Assembly: GCF_022179525.1 (NCBI RefSeq)
Contig: NZ_BPQX01000016.1
Coordinates: 27,400 to 91,399, forward strand
Length of the DNA: 64,000 nt
DNA from: Methylobacterium persicinum
Lineage (GTDB): Bacteria; Pseudomonadota; Alphaproteobacteria; Rhizobiales; Beijerinckiaceae
Direction of reading: 5' to 3'
The notes under the pieces were generated by a model, which was given only the letters and a program-made list of their open reading frames with translations, was not told the DNA's origin and made no database searches. Within the stretch, counting starts at the first letter, position 1, and each line of letters starts with the position of its first letter. Shown here piece after piece: positions 20,685 through 28,756 of the stretch. The position numbers were made by a program, and so were the translations under genes.

Positions 20685-21659
20685 TCAGTTCACCTTCAGG
20701 TCGGCCTTGGCCTTCTCAAGCAGATCGAGCTTCACCCACTCCGCATCGGATTTCGGCGGGTTCTGCATCTTCCCCAGGCCGTACTTCACCATGTAATCGG
20801 CCGTGGTCTGCATGTGGCCGGCGGGCATCGCGTAGGTGTAGCTGGCATTGGCCATGCCATCGCGAAAATCCTGGCTCGACAGCTGTCCCTTGAAAACCTG
20901 CTCGCGCACGTATTTCTCGGCCAGCGCCGGATCGTCGATGAAGGCCTTGGTCGCAGCCACGAACAGGTTCAGCACCTTCTGCGCCACTTCCGGGCGCTCG
21001 TTGTACATCTTCTCGGTCATGACGAGAGGGCGCACCGGCTTGCCGATGGGCGTGTCGTAGGGCTTCACCAGCTCGACCCCCCAGCCGGCGCTGATCGCCT
21101 GCGTCGATTGCGGCTCGGACTGGCAGATCACGTCGACGTATTTCTGGGCCAGAGCCTGGTTCAGGTCGGCGTAGTTGTTGAAGTAGGTGAGCTGCACGTC
21201 CTTGCCGGGCCGCTCGGACCAGGTCAGCCCGTGCTTGTCGAGTTCGGCGAGCAGCATCAGGTCCTGGGTGCCGCCCCGGACGGTGGCGACCTTCAGACCC
21301 TTGAGATCGGCGGCGCTCTTGGCCGCCAGGTCCGGCCGCTTGAGGATGCGCACCCCGCCATCGGCGAAACCCGCCACCACGAGGAGCTTCACGCCGTTGC
21401 CGCGTGCCGCCACGGCGCCGTCGCCTCCGGAGGCCGCGATATCGATCTGGTCCACCGCCATGGCGGGGTAGATGTCCGCGCCCTTGGCGAACTGGCGCTC
21501 GTCGATCTTGAGGCCGAATTTCGGGGCGATCTCCTTCATGTAGGAGATGGCACCGTAATGGGCGAATTTCAGGTTGCCGAGGCGCACGACGTCCTCGGCG
21601 CGGGCCGGTGCGGCAAGCACGACGGCGGCGGCGCAGGCGGCCAGCAGATGTCTGATCAC
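20685..21659 (-). CDS. ABC importer periplasmic binding protein, SsuA/TauA type
   Basis: 324 residues from GTG 21659, chosen because GGGGAGAG lies 6 bases upstream; an ATG 21 bases further up lacks a ribosome site. A signal peptide at about 1-21 ends APARA. The two-lobed SsuA/TauA/NMT1-like fold is recognised from RLGNLKFAHYG, DIYPAMAVDQIDIAASGGDGAV and LKVATVRGGTQDLML. It captures the substrate in the periplasm and is the first gene of the three-gene importer operon. Confidence 0.88.
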   Translation of the reverse strand: MIRHLLAACAAAVVLAAPARAEDVVRLGNLKFAHYGAISYMKEIAPKFGLKIDERQFAKGADIYPAMAVDQIDIAASGGDGAVAARGNGVKLLVVAGFADGGVRILKRPDLAAKSAADLKGLKVATVRGGTQDLMLLAELDKHGLTWSERPGKDVQLTYFNNYADLNQALAQKYVDVICQSEPQSTQAISAGWGVELVKPYDTPIGKPVRPLVMTEKMYNERPEVAQKVLNLFVAATKAFIDDPALAEKYVREQVFKGQLSSQDFRDGMANASYTYAMPAGHMQTTADYMVKYGLGKMQNPPKSDAEWVKLDLLEKAKADLKVN

Positions 21660-21862
21660 GAAGTCTCTCCCCAGAGGCACGTTTTCGCCGAGCCGGCCTT
21701 CTTCGCGGGCCGTGCCTGTCAGGGGTATATCGCTTCCGGGGCCGTGTTAATCCCGGCCGGGACGGGCGGGGCGGATTTTGTATGCATCGATCCCGGGGCG
21801 GATGCGATGCGCCCTCTTGGGGTTTGGAGACGGTGATGTTCAGAGACGCCGTATTCCGCGCT

Positions 21863-21890
21863 CCCCTCTCCCCGCCTGCGGGGAGAGGGG
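21863..21890 (-). terminator. GC-rich hairpin downstream of the Atm1-like gene
   Basis: Perfect 13-base arms CCCCTCTCCCCGC and GCGGGGAGAGGGG are separated by CT, 14 bases past the end of the exporter gene on the minus strand. There is no T-run. A similar hairpin (CCCCTCCCC-TCGC-GGGGAGGGG) follows the autotransporter gene at 32036-32057, so this may be a dispersed 3'-end element rather than a classical terminator. Confidence 0.6.
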
Positions 21891-21903
21891 AACCCGTTGC
21901 CCC

Positions 21904-23811
21904 TTACTCCGCCGGCACAGCCTCGGCGCGCGCGGGCGGAAGCAAGGCGCCGTCGGCGTCCCGGGCCAGGACCTGCCGGGCCGCGTCGACCTCCCGCTGG
22001 CGGTTCCACAGGGCGGCGTAGATCCCGCCCCGTTCCAGCAGCTCCCCGTGGGTGCCGCGCTCGGCGATCACCCCCCGGTCGAGGACCAGGATCGCGTCGG
22101 CGTTGACCACGGTGGAGAGCCGGTGGGCGATGACCAGGGTCGTGCGCCCCTGCGCCACCCGGTCGAGGGCGCCCTGGATCTCCGATTCGGTGAAGGAATC
22201 GAGCGCCGAGGTGGCCTCGTCGAGGACGAGGATCGGCGGGCCCTTGAGGATCGTGCGGGCGATGGCCACACGCTGCTTCTCGCCGCCCGAGAGCTTCAGG
22301 CCGCGCTCGCCGACCGGTGTCTCGTAACCCTCAGGCAGGCCGGAGATGAAGCGGTCGATCTGGGCGAGCTGCGCCGCCTCCTGGACCTCGGCGTCGGTCG
22401 CATCGGGGCGGCCGTAGCGAATGTTGTAGCCGATCGTATCGTTGAACAGCACCGTGTCCTGCGGGACCATGCCGATGGCGGCCCGCAAGGAGTCCTGCGT
22501 CACGGCGGCGATGTCCTGCCCGTCGATGCTGATCCGGCCGGATTGCGGCTCGTAGAAGCGGAACAGCAGCCGCGACAGGGTCGACTTGCCGGCCCCCGAG
22601 GGGCCGACGATAGCCACCGTCTGGCCGGGCTTCACCTCGAAGGAGACGCCCCGCAGGATCGGCCGCTCCGGGGTGTAGGCGAAGCGCACGTCCTCGAACC
22701 GCACCGTGCCGCCGGCGACGGCCAGGGGCTTGGCACCGGGCCGGTCGGCGATCTCGGGGTTCTGCCCGAGGATGCGGAACATGTCGTCGATGTCGATCAG
22801 CGCCTGTTTGATCTCCCGGTAGATCATGCCCATGAAGTTGAGGGGCATCGAGAGCTGCACCAGCATGGTGTTGGCCAGCACGAAGCCGCCGATCGTCGTC
22901 CGCCCGGCCAGGATGTCCCGGGCGGCGAGCCACATCACCACGGTCATGCCCGCGGTGAAGATCGCCGCCTGCCCGGCGTTGAGCACGGCCAGCGAGACGT
23001 AGGTCTGCGTCGAGGCCTTTTCGTACTTCGCCATGGAGAGGTCGTAGCGGGCTGTCTCGCGGGCCTCCGCGCCGAAATACTTCACCGTCTCGTAATTCAG
23101 CAGCGAATCGACCGCCTTGGTGTTGGCGTCGGTGTCGGATGAATTCATCCGGCGGCGGATGGCGATCCGCCACTCCGTCGCCTTGTAGGTGTAGCCGAGA
23201 TAGGCGACGACCGTGAGCAGGGCGGTGAGCGCGTAGAGCCAGTTGAACTCGTAGGCGAGGATGCCGAGCACCAGGGCGAACTCGACGATGGTCGGCACCA
23301 GCGTCAGCACCATGAGGCGCGACAGGTCTTCGATGCCGGAGCGGCCCCGCTCCAGCACCCGGGTGAGGCCGCCGGTCTTGCGCTCCAGATGGAAGCGCAG
23401 GGACAGGGTGTGCATGTGCGCGAAGGTCATCAGGGCGAGGCGGCGCACCGCGTGCATCGCGACCTTGGCGAACAGCCCGTCGCGCACCTGCGTGAGCAGG
23501 GCCATCGCCACGCGCGAGAGACCGTAGAGGCCGATCAAGAGCATCGGCGCGGCGACCAGCCCCGCCGGCACCCCGTTCTCACGGCCGCCCACCGCCGCCA
23601 CGAGGGCATCCGTCGCCCATTTGAAGGTGAAGGGGGTCACCATCGTCGCCGCCTTGGCGACAAGGAGGAGCCCGAAGGCGATGAAGACCCGCCGCTGAAG
23701 GTCGGGCCGCCCGTGCGGCCAGAGGTGTGGCCACAGGCGGCGGTAGGTGTCGATCAGGCCGGGACGAGCGGGCGAGCTCGTCCCCGGCGGGGACGCGGTG
23801 GGGTCTGACAT
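21904..23811 (-). CDS. Atm1-type ABC exporter (HlyB/MsbA architecture)
   Basis: 635 residues, a half-transporter with the membrane domain at about 40-340 and the nucleotide-binding domain at about 375-610. ATPase motifs are GPSGAGKST (Walker A), LSGGEKQRVAIAR (signature), ILVLDEATSALD (Walker B) and IAHRLSTV (switch). The membrane-domain segments ERGRSGIEDLSRLM and FNWLYALTALL and the overall length match the Atm1/HMT1 family. This family exports glutathione-linked sulfur or metal compounds for cytosolic Fe-S cluster maturation and metal detoxification. It is a monocistronic unit. Confidence 0.9.
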   Translation of the reverse strand: MSDPTASPPGTSSPARPGLIDTYRRLWPHLWPHGRPDLQRRVFIAFGLLLVAKAATMVTPFTFKWATDALVAAVGGRENGVPAGLVAAPMLLIGLYGLSRVAMALLTQVRDGLFAKVAMHAVRRLALMTFAHMHTLSLRFHLERKTGGLTRVLERGRSGIEDLSRLMVLTLVPTIVEFALVLGILAYEFNWLYALTALLTVVAYLGYTYKATEWRIAIRRRMNSSDTDANTKAVDSLLNYETVKYFGAEARETARYDLSMAKYEKASTQTYVSLAVLNAGQAAIFTAGMTVVMWLAARDILAGRTTIGGFVLANTMLVQLSMPLNFMGMIYREIKQALIDIDDMFRILGQNPEIADRPGAKPLAVAGGTVRFEDVRFAYTPERPILRGVSFEVKPGQTVAIVGPSGAGKSTLSRLLFRFYEPQSGRISIDGQDIAAVTQDSLRAAIGMVPQDTVLFNDTIGYNIRYGRPDATDAEVQEAAQLAQIDRFISGLPEGYETPVGERGLKLSGGEKQRVAIARTILKGPPILVLDEATSALDSFTESEIQGALDRVAQGRTTLVIAHRLSTVVNADAILVLDRGVIAERGTHGELLERGGIYAALWNRQREVDAARQVLARDADGALLPPARAEAVPAE

Positions 23812-24004
23812 GGGCAGAGGGACGGGCCGGGTTCCAGGTCGGGATTACGCCTGCATATAGGCCCGTGCAGCCCCGGCTGCACCCTCGCGCTGCCAGGGGG
23901 CTCAGCCTGGCCGGATCGTCCGGCAAGGGGGCAGGGCTCGACCCAACGCGGCCGTTCCCGGTGCTGACCGCGATGCCCGGACGTGGATGTCACGCTCAGT
24001 ACAG

Positions 24005-24030
24005 CCCTTCGGCTGTGATCAGCCGAAGGG
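24005..24030 (-). terminator. Hairpin downstream of motB
   Basis: A perfect 10-base stem, CCCTTCGGCT and AGCCGAAGGG, closes a 6-base loop 9 bases after the motB stop codon. No T-tract follows on the minus strand. Its position suggests it ends or protects the motA-motB transcript. Confidence 0.65.
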
Positions 24031-24038
24031 GTGGCGCC

Positions 24039-24908
24039 TTATCGGAGGCGAAGGAGGTTCGAGGGCGCCGGCGGGCTCGCATTGTGCAGGGTGATCGTCA
24101 CCCGCCGGTTCGACGCGATGTAGGGATCGTCGGGAAACACCGGCTCGGTGTCCGCGCGCCCGACCACGGACGCGAAGTTGTCGTTGGGGACCCCGGCGCT
24201 TGACAGGATCTCGCGCACGGCCAGCGCTCGCCCGGCGGTGAGGTTCCAGGGTTCGGCGCCAGGTCCCGAGCCAGGACGCGCGGTGGAGGTGTGGCCGGTG
24301 ATGGTCAGGCGGTTGGTCAGCTGGCGCAGGGTGGGCGCGAGCGTCTCCAGCACGCGACGGGTGCGCTCGTAGGGGGCGACGGAGCCGTCGCGGAACATGG
24401 ACCGGCCGTTCTCGTCCGTCAGCGACACGTTCACGCCGTCCTTGGTCGCCTCGATGACGACGTTGTGCGACAGCTCGGCGATGTCCGGCATCGTCTGCAG
24501 CGCCTGCCGGAGGCTGGCCATGGCGGTGACATTGGCCTGCACGCTAGCGTCCGGGCGGCTGGGATCGAGTTCGCTGGAACGGCCCGGACGGGTCGTCGGA
24601 CGGTCCTTGTCGTCCCGGTCGGCAGTGCCGGTCTCGGCTTCGTTGGGCGTGGACGGCTTGTTGCCCGTGGTGTCGAGGGCGGTGCCGTACATGATGCCGC
24701 CCGCACCGCTGCTGGCCGGGCTCAGCGCCGCCGGCGCGAAGTATTCCGCCAGACCGACTTTCTGCTCCTGCGTCGTCATGCTGATCAGCCACATCAGCAG
24801 AAAGAACGCCATCATGGCGGTCACGAAATCCGCATAGGCGATCTTCCAGGCCCCGCCGTGATGGCCGTGGGCGGCCTTCTTGACCTTCTTGACGACGATG
24901 GTGGCCAT
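24039..24908 (-). CDS. motB: Flagellar motor stator protein MotB
   Basis: 289 residues. A short basic N-terminus (MATIVVKKVKKAAHGHHGG) precedes a single helix with the proton-carrying Asp (WKIAYADFVTAMMAFFLLMW, Asp at about 27). A plug and flexible linker rich in Thr/Pro/Asp spans about 50-135. A C-terminal OmpA-like peptidoglycan-binding domain at about 145-275 carries ITGHTST, NLTAGRALAVREIL and SNRRVTITL. It anchors the stator to the wall and forms the proton channel with MotA. It lies 28 bases downstream of motA. Confidence 0.93.
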   Translation of the reverse strand: MATIVVKKVKKAAHGHHGGAWKIAYADFVTAMMAFFLLMWLISMTTQEQKVGLAEYFAPAALSPASSGAGGIMYGTALDTTGNKPSTPNEAETGTADRDDKDRPTTRPGRSSELDPSRPDASVQANVTAMASLRQALQTMPDIAELSHNVVIEATKDGVNVSLTDENGRSMFRDGSVAPYERTRRVLETLAPTLRQLTNRLTITGHTSTARPGSGPGAEPWNLTAGRALAVREILSSAGVPNDNFASVVGRADTEPVFPDDPYIASNRRVTITLHNASPPAPSNLLRLR

Positions 24909-24936
24909 TGCGTCCCTGCTGGCGAATGAGTCGGAT

Positions 24937-25794
24937 CTAGGCGGGAAGGGCGGCGGTCGCCTTTTCCACTTCGTCGAAGGTCGGGCGGACGTCGCTCAGC
25001 AGAGACTTGCGGGCAAACTCGATCGACATCACCGGCGGCTGTCCGCTGATATGGGCCAGCAGACCCGCCTTCAGCGAAAGGTAGTATTTGGATTCGGCCG
25101 CGAAGAGGCTCTTGAGCGACTGCGCCATGGGGCCGAAGAAGCCGTAGGCGACGAAGACGCCGAAGAAGGTGCCGACGAGCGCGCCGCCGATCAGATGTCC
25201 CAGCACCTCCGGCGGCTCCTTGATCGCCCCCATCGTCTTGATCACGCCGAGCACGGCGGCGACGATGCCGAGCGCCGGCGTTCCGTCGGCGAGCGACTGC
25301 ATGGCCGAGACGAGGCGCTCCTGCTCCTCGTGGTGCGTCTCCAGTTCCTCGTCCATGAGGACTTCGATCTCGTAGACGTTGTTGACGCCCAGCGTCACCA
25401 TCCGCATGTAGTCGCAGACGAATTCGACCGCGTGATGGTTCGCTGCGAAGGTCGGGAAGGCGTTGAACAGTGTCGACTCGCTCGGATTCTCGATGTGCGG
25501 CTCGAGCGCCATCGAACCCTTCTGCTTGGCGAGTTTGAACAACGAGAACTGCATTCCCAGCAGTTCGAGATAGCATTGCTGCGAGTACTTCGGGCCCTTC
25601 ACCAGCGTGGCCAGCATGCTGGGTACGGATTTGAGCACCGGCCCGATGTTGCCGATGATGAAGGCGCCGATCGCGGAGCCGAGGATGATGACGAACTCGA
25701 ACGGCTGCCAGAGGACGAGCAGGTGGCCACCCATCTGCGCGTAACTGCCGAAAACGCAAGCGAAGACGACCAGTGCACCAACGATCAGCCGCAT
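24937..25794 (-). CDS. motA: Flagellar motor stator protein MotA
   Basis: 285 residues with four helices: two near the N-terminus (LIVGALVVFACVFGSYA and FEFVIILGSAIGAFIIGN), and two at about 175-225 (ALGIVAAVLGVIKTMGAI and LVGTFFGVFVAYGFFGPMA). The large cytoplasmic loop at about 65-165 contains the charged residues that contact the rotor. It forms the proton-driven stator with MotB. Upstream is a 368-base AT-rich region likely to hold its promoter. Confidence 0.94.
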   Translation of the reverse strand: MRLIVGALVVFACVFGSYAQMGGHLLVLWQPFEFVIILGSAIGAFIIGNIGPVLKSVPSMLATLVKGPKYSQQCYLELLGMQFSLFKLAKQKGSMALEPHIENPSESTLFNAFPTFAANHHAVEFVCDYMRMVTLGVNNVYEIEVLMDEELETHHEEQERLVSAMQSLADGTPALGIVAAVLGVIKTMGAIKEPPEVLGHLIGGALVGTFFGVFVAYGFFGPMAQSLKSLFAAESKYYLSLKAGLLAHISGQPPVMSIEFARKSLLSDVRPTFDEVEKATAALPA

Positions 25795-26162
25795 AAATTG
25801 CTATCCTTGCGTGGCGGCAGATACGGCCCACGCCAGCTACTGATGAGGGCATCGTCTCATCGACCTCCTAACTCACTGTTTAAATGAGTGCGGAGGCTGG
25901 CCGGCACCGTGCCACGTTGAAGTTCATTCTGCGGACATTCCGCGCGATAACAAACGCTTCGCGCGGAAAATGACGCAACCTAATTCATAAAGAGCAATGA
26001 TTAAAATTTACTATCGAGTTCTAAAATATGAACTGATCAGTTTTTCATGAAACGTCGCGTGCGGTTGTTAACTAGTTCTAAGGCGCGTCTGCTTCCTCCG
26101 GTTCCGGCTCCGGAGAGACGGCCACGGCGCCACCCTGAGCGGTCCTGCCGTTCGGCCCCCCG
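25795..26162. other. AT-rich intergenic region upstream of motA
   Basis: 368 bases without a gene, between motA and the LysM gene (both minus strand). About 25940-26085 is markedly AT-rich for this genome. It holds the palindrome CTGATCAG (26033-26040) and a short inverted repeat GTTC-N8-GAAC (from about 26018). It probably contains the motAB promoter; no specific promoter class could be matched. Confidence 0.5.
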
Positions 26163-27710
26163 TCACCCGCGCCTGTCGTCGGGGAGCACGAAGATCTGGC
26201 CCGGATAGATCAGGTCGGGATCGCGGATCTGGGCTTGGTTGGCGTCGTAGATCACCGTGTAGCGCTCGCCCCGGCCGTAGGTCCGCTTGCTGATCTGCCA
26301 CAGGTTGTCGCCGCGGATGATGCGGGCGGTGGCGATGCCCGGGACGAACACCGCGCCCGTGCGCATGCCGTCGGTCGCGCCCCCGGCCCCCGGCTGGGGG
26401 GCCGCCATGGACACGGCCGCCTGCCCGGACGGGGCGCCACCCGTCGCAGGCGGAGCGCCGGCCTGGCCTGTCCCCGGCGTCCCGGTCACGGTCCCTGCCC
26501 TGCCGGACGACGGCCTGCCCGGGGTCGTCTGACCCGCAGCGGTTCCGGCGGCGTCCTTTCGGGCCACCTCCGCGCTGTGACCGCCTGCTCCGGCGGTACC
26601 GGTCTCAGCCTTGAGCGCCGACGCTGCCGAGGCGACGGTCTGCGGCATGGCAAACGGCACTTCGGCGCGATGGGTGACGTGCCCGGTAGCCGGATCGATC
26701 TCGTCGAGGCGGACCTGATAGCGGCCCTGCGCCACCCCGCGGCCGATGGTGAAGGTCACGCGGCCGTCCGGTCCGACCTTGCCCGGGGCAATCAGCGTGT
26801 CGTTGAGGTAGAGGCGGACCTCGGTGCCGGGCTTGCCGGCACCGGTCACGTAGAGGCGGCCGCCGGGCTCGGCATCGACGCTCACGATGCGCGCGGCCTG
26901 CCCGCCGGCCGCGCCGGCCGGGCCCTTGCCCGCTTCCGCCGCCTTGTCTCCCCCGCCCTGTCTGGCCTCTGCCGTGGCCGGGGGCGTCTCGGACGCTCCG
27001 GGCTGCGACAGCACGACCGTCGGCGCATCGGGGGCCGTCAGGGCCACGAGGGGACGTGTCTTGCCCTCCGGCGAGATCGACACGGCAACGCTCTGCGCCG
27101 AGCGGGTTTCCTGCCCGTCGGCGGTCTTGGAGCGCAGCACGATCTCGCTGGAGCCCTTCGGAAGGGGTGGCGGGACGATGGCGAACTGGCCGTTCGGGTC
27201 TGCCAGGGCCCGGGCGACGGGCTTGCCGTCCACCAGCATCTCCACGACCGTGTTCGGCTTGCCCCGTCCCGCGACCACGGCGTCTCCGTTGGGCTCGATG
27301 CGGACGATGTCGAAGCGCGGCGCTTCTGGGTTTGCGCCATCCTTCGGAGCTGCGCCATCCTTCGGAGCTGCGCCATCCGCCCGGCCGGGCGCGCCGGGTT
27401 GCACGGCGTCGGCCGCTCCCGGTTTCGCACCCCCGCCGGTAGCACCGGCGCCGTTCCGGGCGGCCTGGCGATTGCCGGAGTCCAGGTCCGGATCCTTGCG
27501 GGCGCCCTCCTGCGCCGTCGCCGGGGCGCCGTCGGGGCCCGATCCCGCCGGGCGGTCAGGCGACAGGGCCGCCGCGGGGTTCTGCGCCGCCGGCTCGTCC
27601 GTCCGCTTCGGGCCGCCGCCCCCGTACAGGGCGGCCACGATCCCGAGCCCCGCCAGGAGGCCGACGAGCGTCAGGACGATACCGTGCCGCACCCGCCGCG
27701 TCGTCACCAC
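26163..27710 (-). CDS. Membrane-anchored LysM peptidoglycan-binding protein
   Basis: 515 residues. One N-terminal membrane helix (about 8-30, HGIVLTLVGLLAGLGIVAAL) leads to a long low-complexity region rich in Ala, Pro, Gly and Lys. Within this lie beta-rich stretches around 130-210 and 275-340. A C-terminal LysM domain spans about 465-512 (IIRGDNLWQISKRTYGRG, DPDLIYPGQIFVLP). The domain binds cell-wall glycans; no catalytic domain is visible. The low-complexity part includes an 18-base tandem repeat in DNA (27333-27378) encoding GAAPKD units. Upstream of motA in gene order, but in a separate unit. Confidence 0.85.
   Translation of the reverse strand: MVTTRRVRHGIVLTLVGLLAGLGIVAALYGGGGPKRTDEPAAQNPAAALSPDRPAGSGPDGAPATAQEGARKDPDLDSGNRQAARNGAGATGGGAKPGAADAVQPGAPGRADGAAPKDGAAPKDGANPEAPRFDIVRIEPNGDAVVAGRGKPNTVVEMLVDGKPVARALADPNGQFAIVPPPLPKGSSEIVLRSKTADGQETRSAQSVAVSISPEGKTRPLVALTAPDAPTVVLSQPGASETPPATAEARQGGGDKAAEAGKGPAGAAGGQAARIVSVDAEPGGRLYVTGAGKPGTEVRLYLNDTLIAPGKVGPDGRVTFTIGRGVAQGRYQVRLDEIDPATGHVTHRAEVPFAMPQTVASAASALKAETGTAGAGGHSAEVARKDAAGTAAGQTTPGRPSSGRAGTVTGTPGTGQAGAPPATGGAPSGQAAVSMAAPQPGAGGATDGMRTGAVFVPGIATARIIRGDNLWQISKRTYGRGERYTVIYDANQAQIRDPDLIYPGQIFVLPDDRRG
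27333..27378. repeat. 18-base tandem repeat inside the LysM gene
   Basis: The unit TGCGCCATCCTTCGGAGC occurs twice in full (27333-27350, 27351-27368), then partially. It is in frame and encodes a repeated AAPKDG stretch in the linker. Copy number could vary by slippage without breaking the frame. Confidence 0.8.
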
Positions 27711-27941
27711 CGTTGCCTCCTCAATCGCCCCGCACTCAAGGGACGAAAACTCGAAACTTGGCGGACCTCCTCATGGAAACCCGTCGACTGCACTGCCTAT
27801 AATACCGTACATGGGCCGGGTACCAAGCCGCCGCCTCCCCCACACGGGCGAATCCTGCGGGAATTCAGCACTTTGGCGCGGGGACCTCCGGTCGCGGGTC
27901 TCCCTGAGGCGGCCCCCAAGATGCGCGAAGGAGGGCGCCGG

Positions 27942-28538
27942 ATGGCCCTGGTGAGGACGGTTTGTGTCTATTGCGGTTCCGGGTTCGGCCGAAATCCCGC
28001 CTTTCGGGAGGCCGCCGAGACCCTCGGGGCCGCCCTGGCACGGGCCGGGATGGCCCTCGTCTACGGCGGCGGCGATGTCGGGCTCATGGGCACCGTCGCC
28101 CGAGCGGTGCTCGAAGGCGGGGGCCACGTCACCGGCATCATCCCCGACTTCCTCCAGGCCCGGGAGAACATGCTGGAGGCCGTGAACGAGACGATCGTCG
28201 TCCCGGACATGCACACCCGCAAGCGCCTGATGTTCGAGCGCTCCGACGCCTTCGTGACCCTGCCGGGCGGGATCGGCACCCTGGAGGAACTCGTCGAGCA
28301 ACTGACCTGGGCCCAGCTCGGGCGGCACAGGAAGCCCGTCGTGCTGGTCTCGGTGGACGGGTTCTGGACACCGCTGCTCGGCCTGTTCGACCACATGCGC
28401 AGCCACGGCTTCATCCGCGAAGGGCTCGATCTCAGCTACCTCGTCGCCCCCGAGGCTGCCGACGTCGTCCCCCTGCTCCAGGCCGCCGGTCGCGAGCCCG
28501 ACCAGCGTGCCGAGGAGCTGATCACCAAGCGGATGTAA
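27942..28538 (+). CDS. LOG-family nucleoside 5'-monophosphate phosphoribohydrolase
   Basis: 198 residues. The start at 27942 has AAGGAGGG 6 bases upstream. Family landmarks are VCVYCGSGFGRNP at the N-terminus, LVYGGGDVGLMG at about 45, and the catalytic pair MHTRKRLM plus PGGIGTLEELVEQLTW (PGGxGTxxE) at about 95-125. LOG/YgdD-type enzymes release free base from nucleoside monophosphates, classically activating cytokinins. In bacteria the physiological substrate is often AMP or cytokinin ribotides. Single-gene unit, followed by a TTGCGGCCGCAA palindrome (28553-28564). Confidence 0.92.
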   Translation: MALVRTVCVYCGSGFGRNPAFREAAETLGAALARAGMALVYGGGDVGLMGTVARAVLEGGGHVTGIIPDFLQARENMLEAVNETIVVPDMHTRKRLMFERSDAFVTLPGGIGTLEELVEQLTWAQLGRHRKPVVLVSVDGFWTPLLGLFDHMRSHGFIREGLDLSYLVAPEAADVVPLLQAAGREPDQRAEELITKRM

Positions 28539-28674
28539 GGCGGCACGCCGCGTTGCGGCCGCAATAATTGCGTGATGGTTATCGCGTCATCGCAAATATT
28601 GAGAGGCCAGTTTTATTAGCCGGCTTCAACAACTGGTTGTTGCTTCAAGATCACGTTGCGGCTCGAATCAGTTC

Positions 28675-28692
28675 ATGACGAGATTATGACAG
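28675..28692 (-). promoter_or_regulatory. PHO-box-like direct repeat
   Basis: ATGACGA-N4-ATGACAG on the plus strand reads CTGTCAT-N4-TCGTCAT on the minus strand. The PhoB half-site in alphaproteobacteria is CTGTCAT with 4-base spacing, so one half matches 7/7 and the other 5/7. It lies about 65 bases before a secreted phosphatase gene, where phosphate control would make sense, but it points away from that gene. Confidence 0.45.
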
Positions 28693-28756
28693 ACTTGTCA
28701 ATGTAAGGCTAAGTTAAAGGACACCCATCCGGGGGACCAGCCGGTTGGGGGCAACA

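Noticed and set aside
27768-27941. Extension of the LOG gene upstream of 27942 in the same frame
   Set aside because: The frame is open far upstream, but AAGGAGGG sits just before 27942 and family proteins begin with the VCVYCGS strand right after this start.
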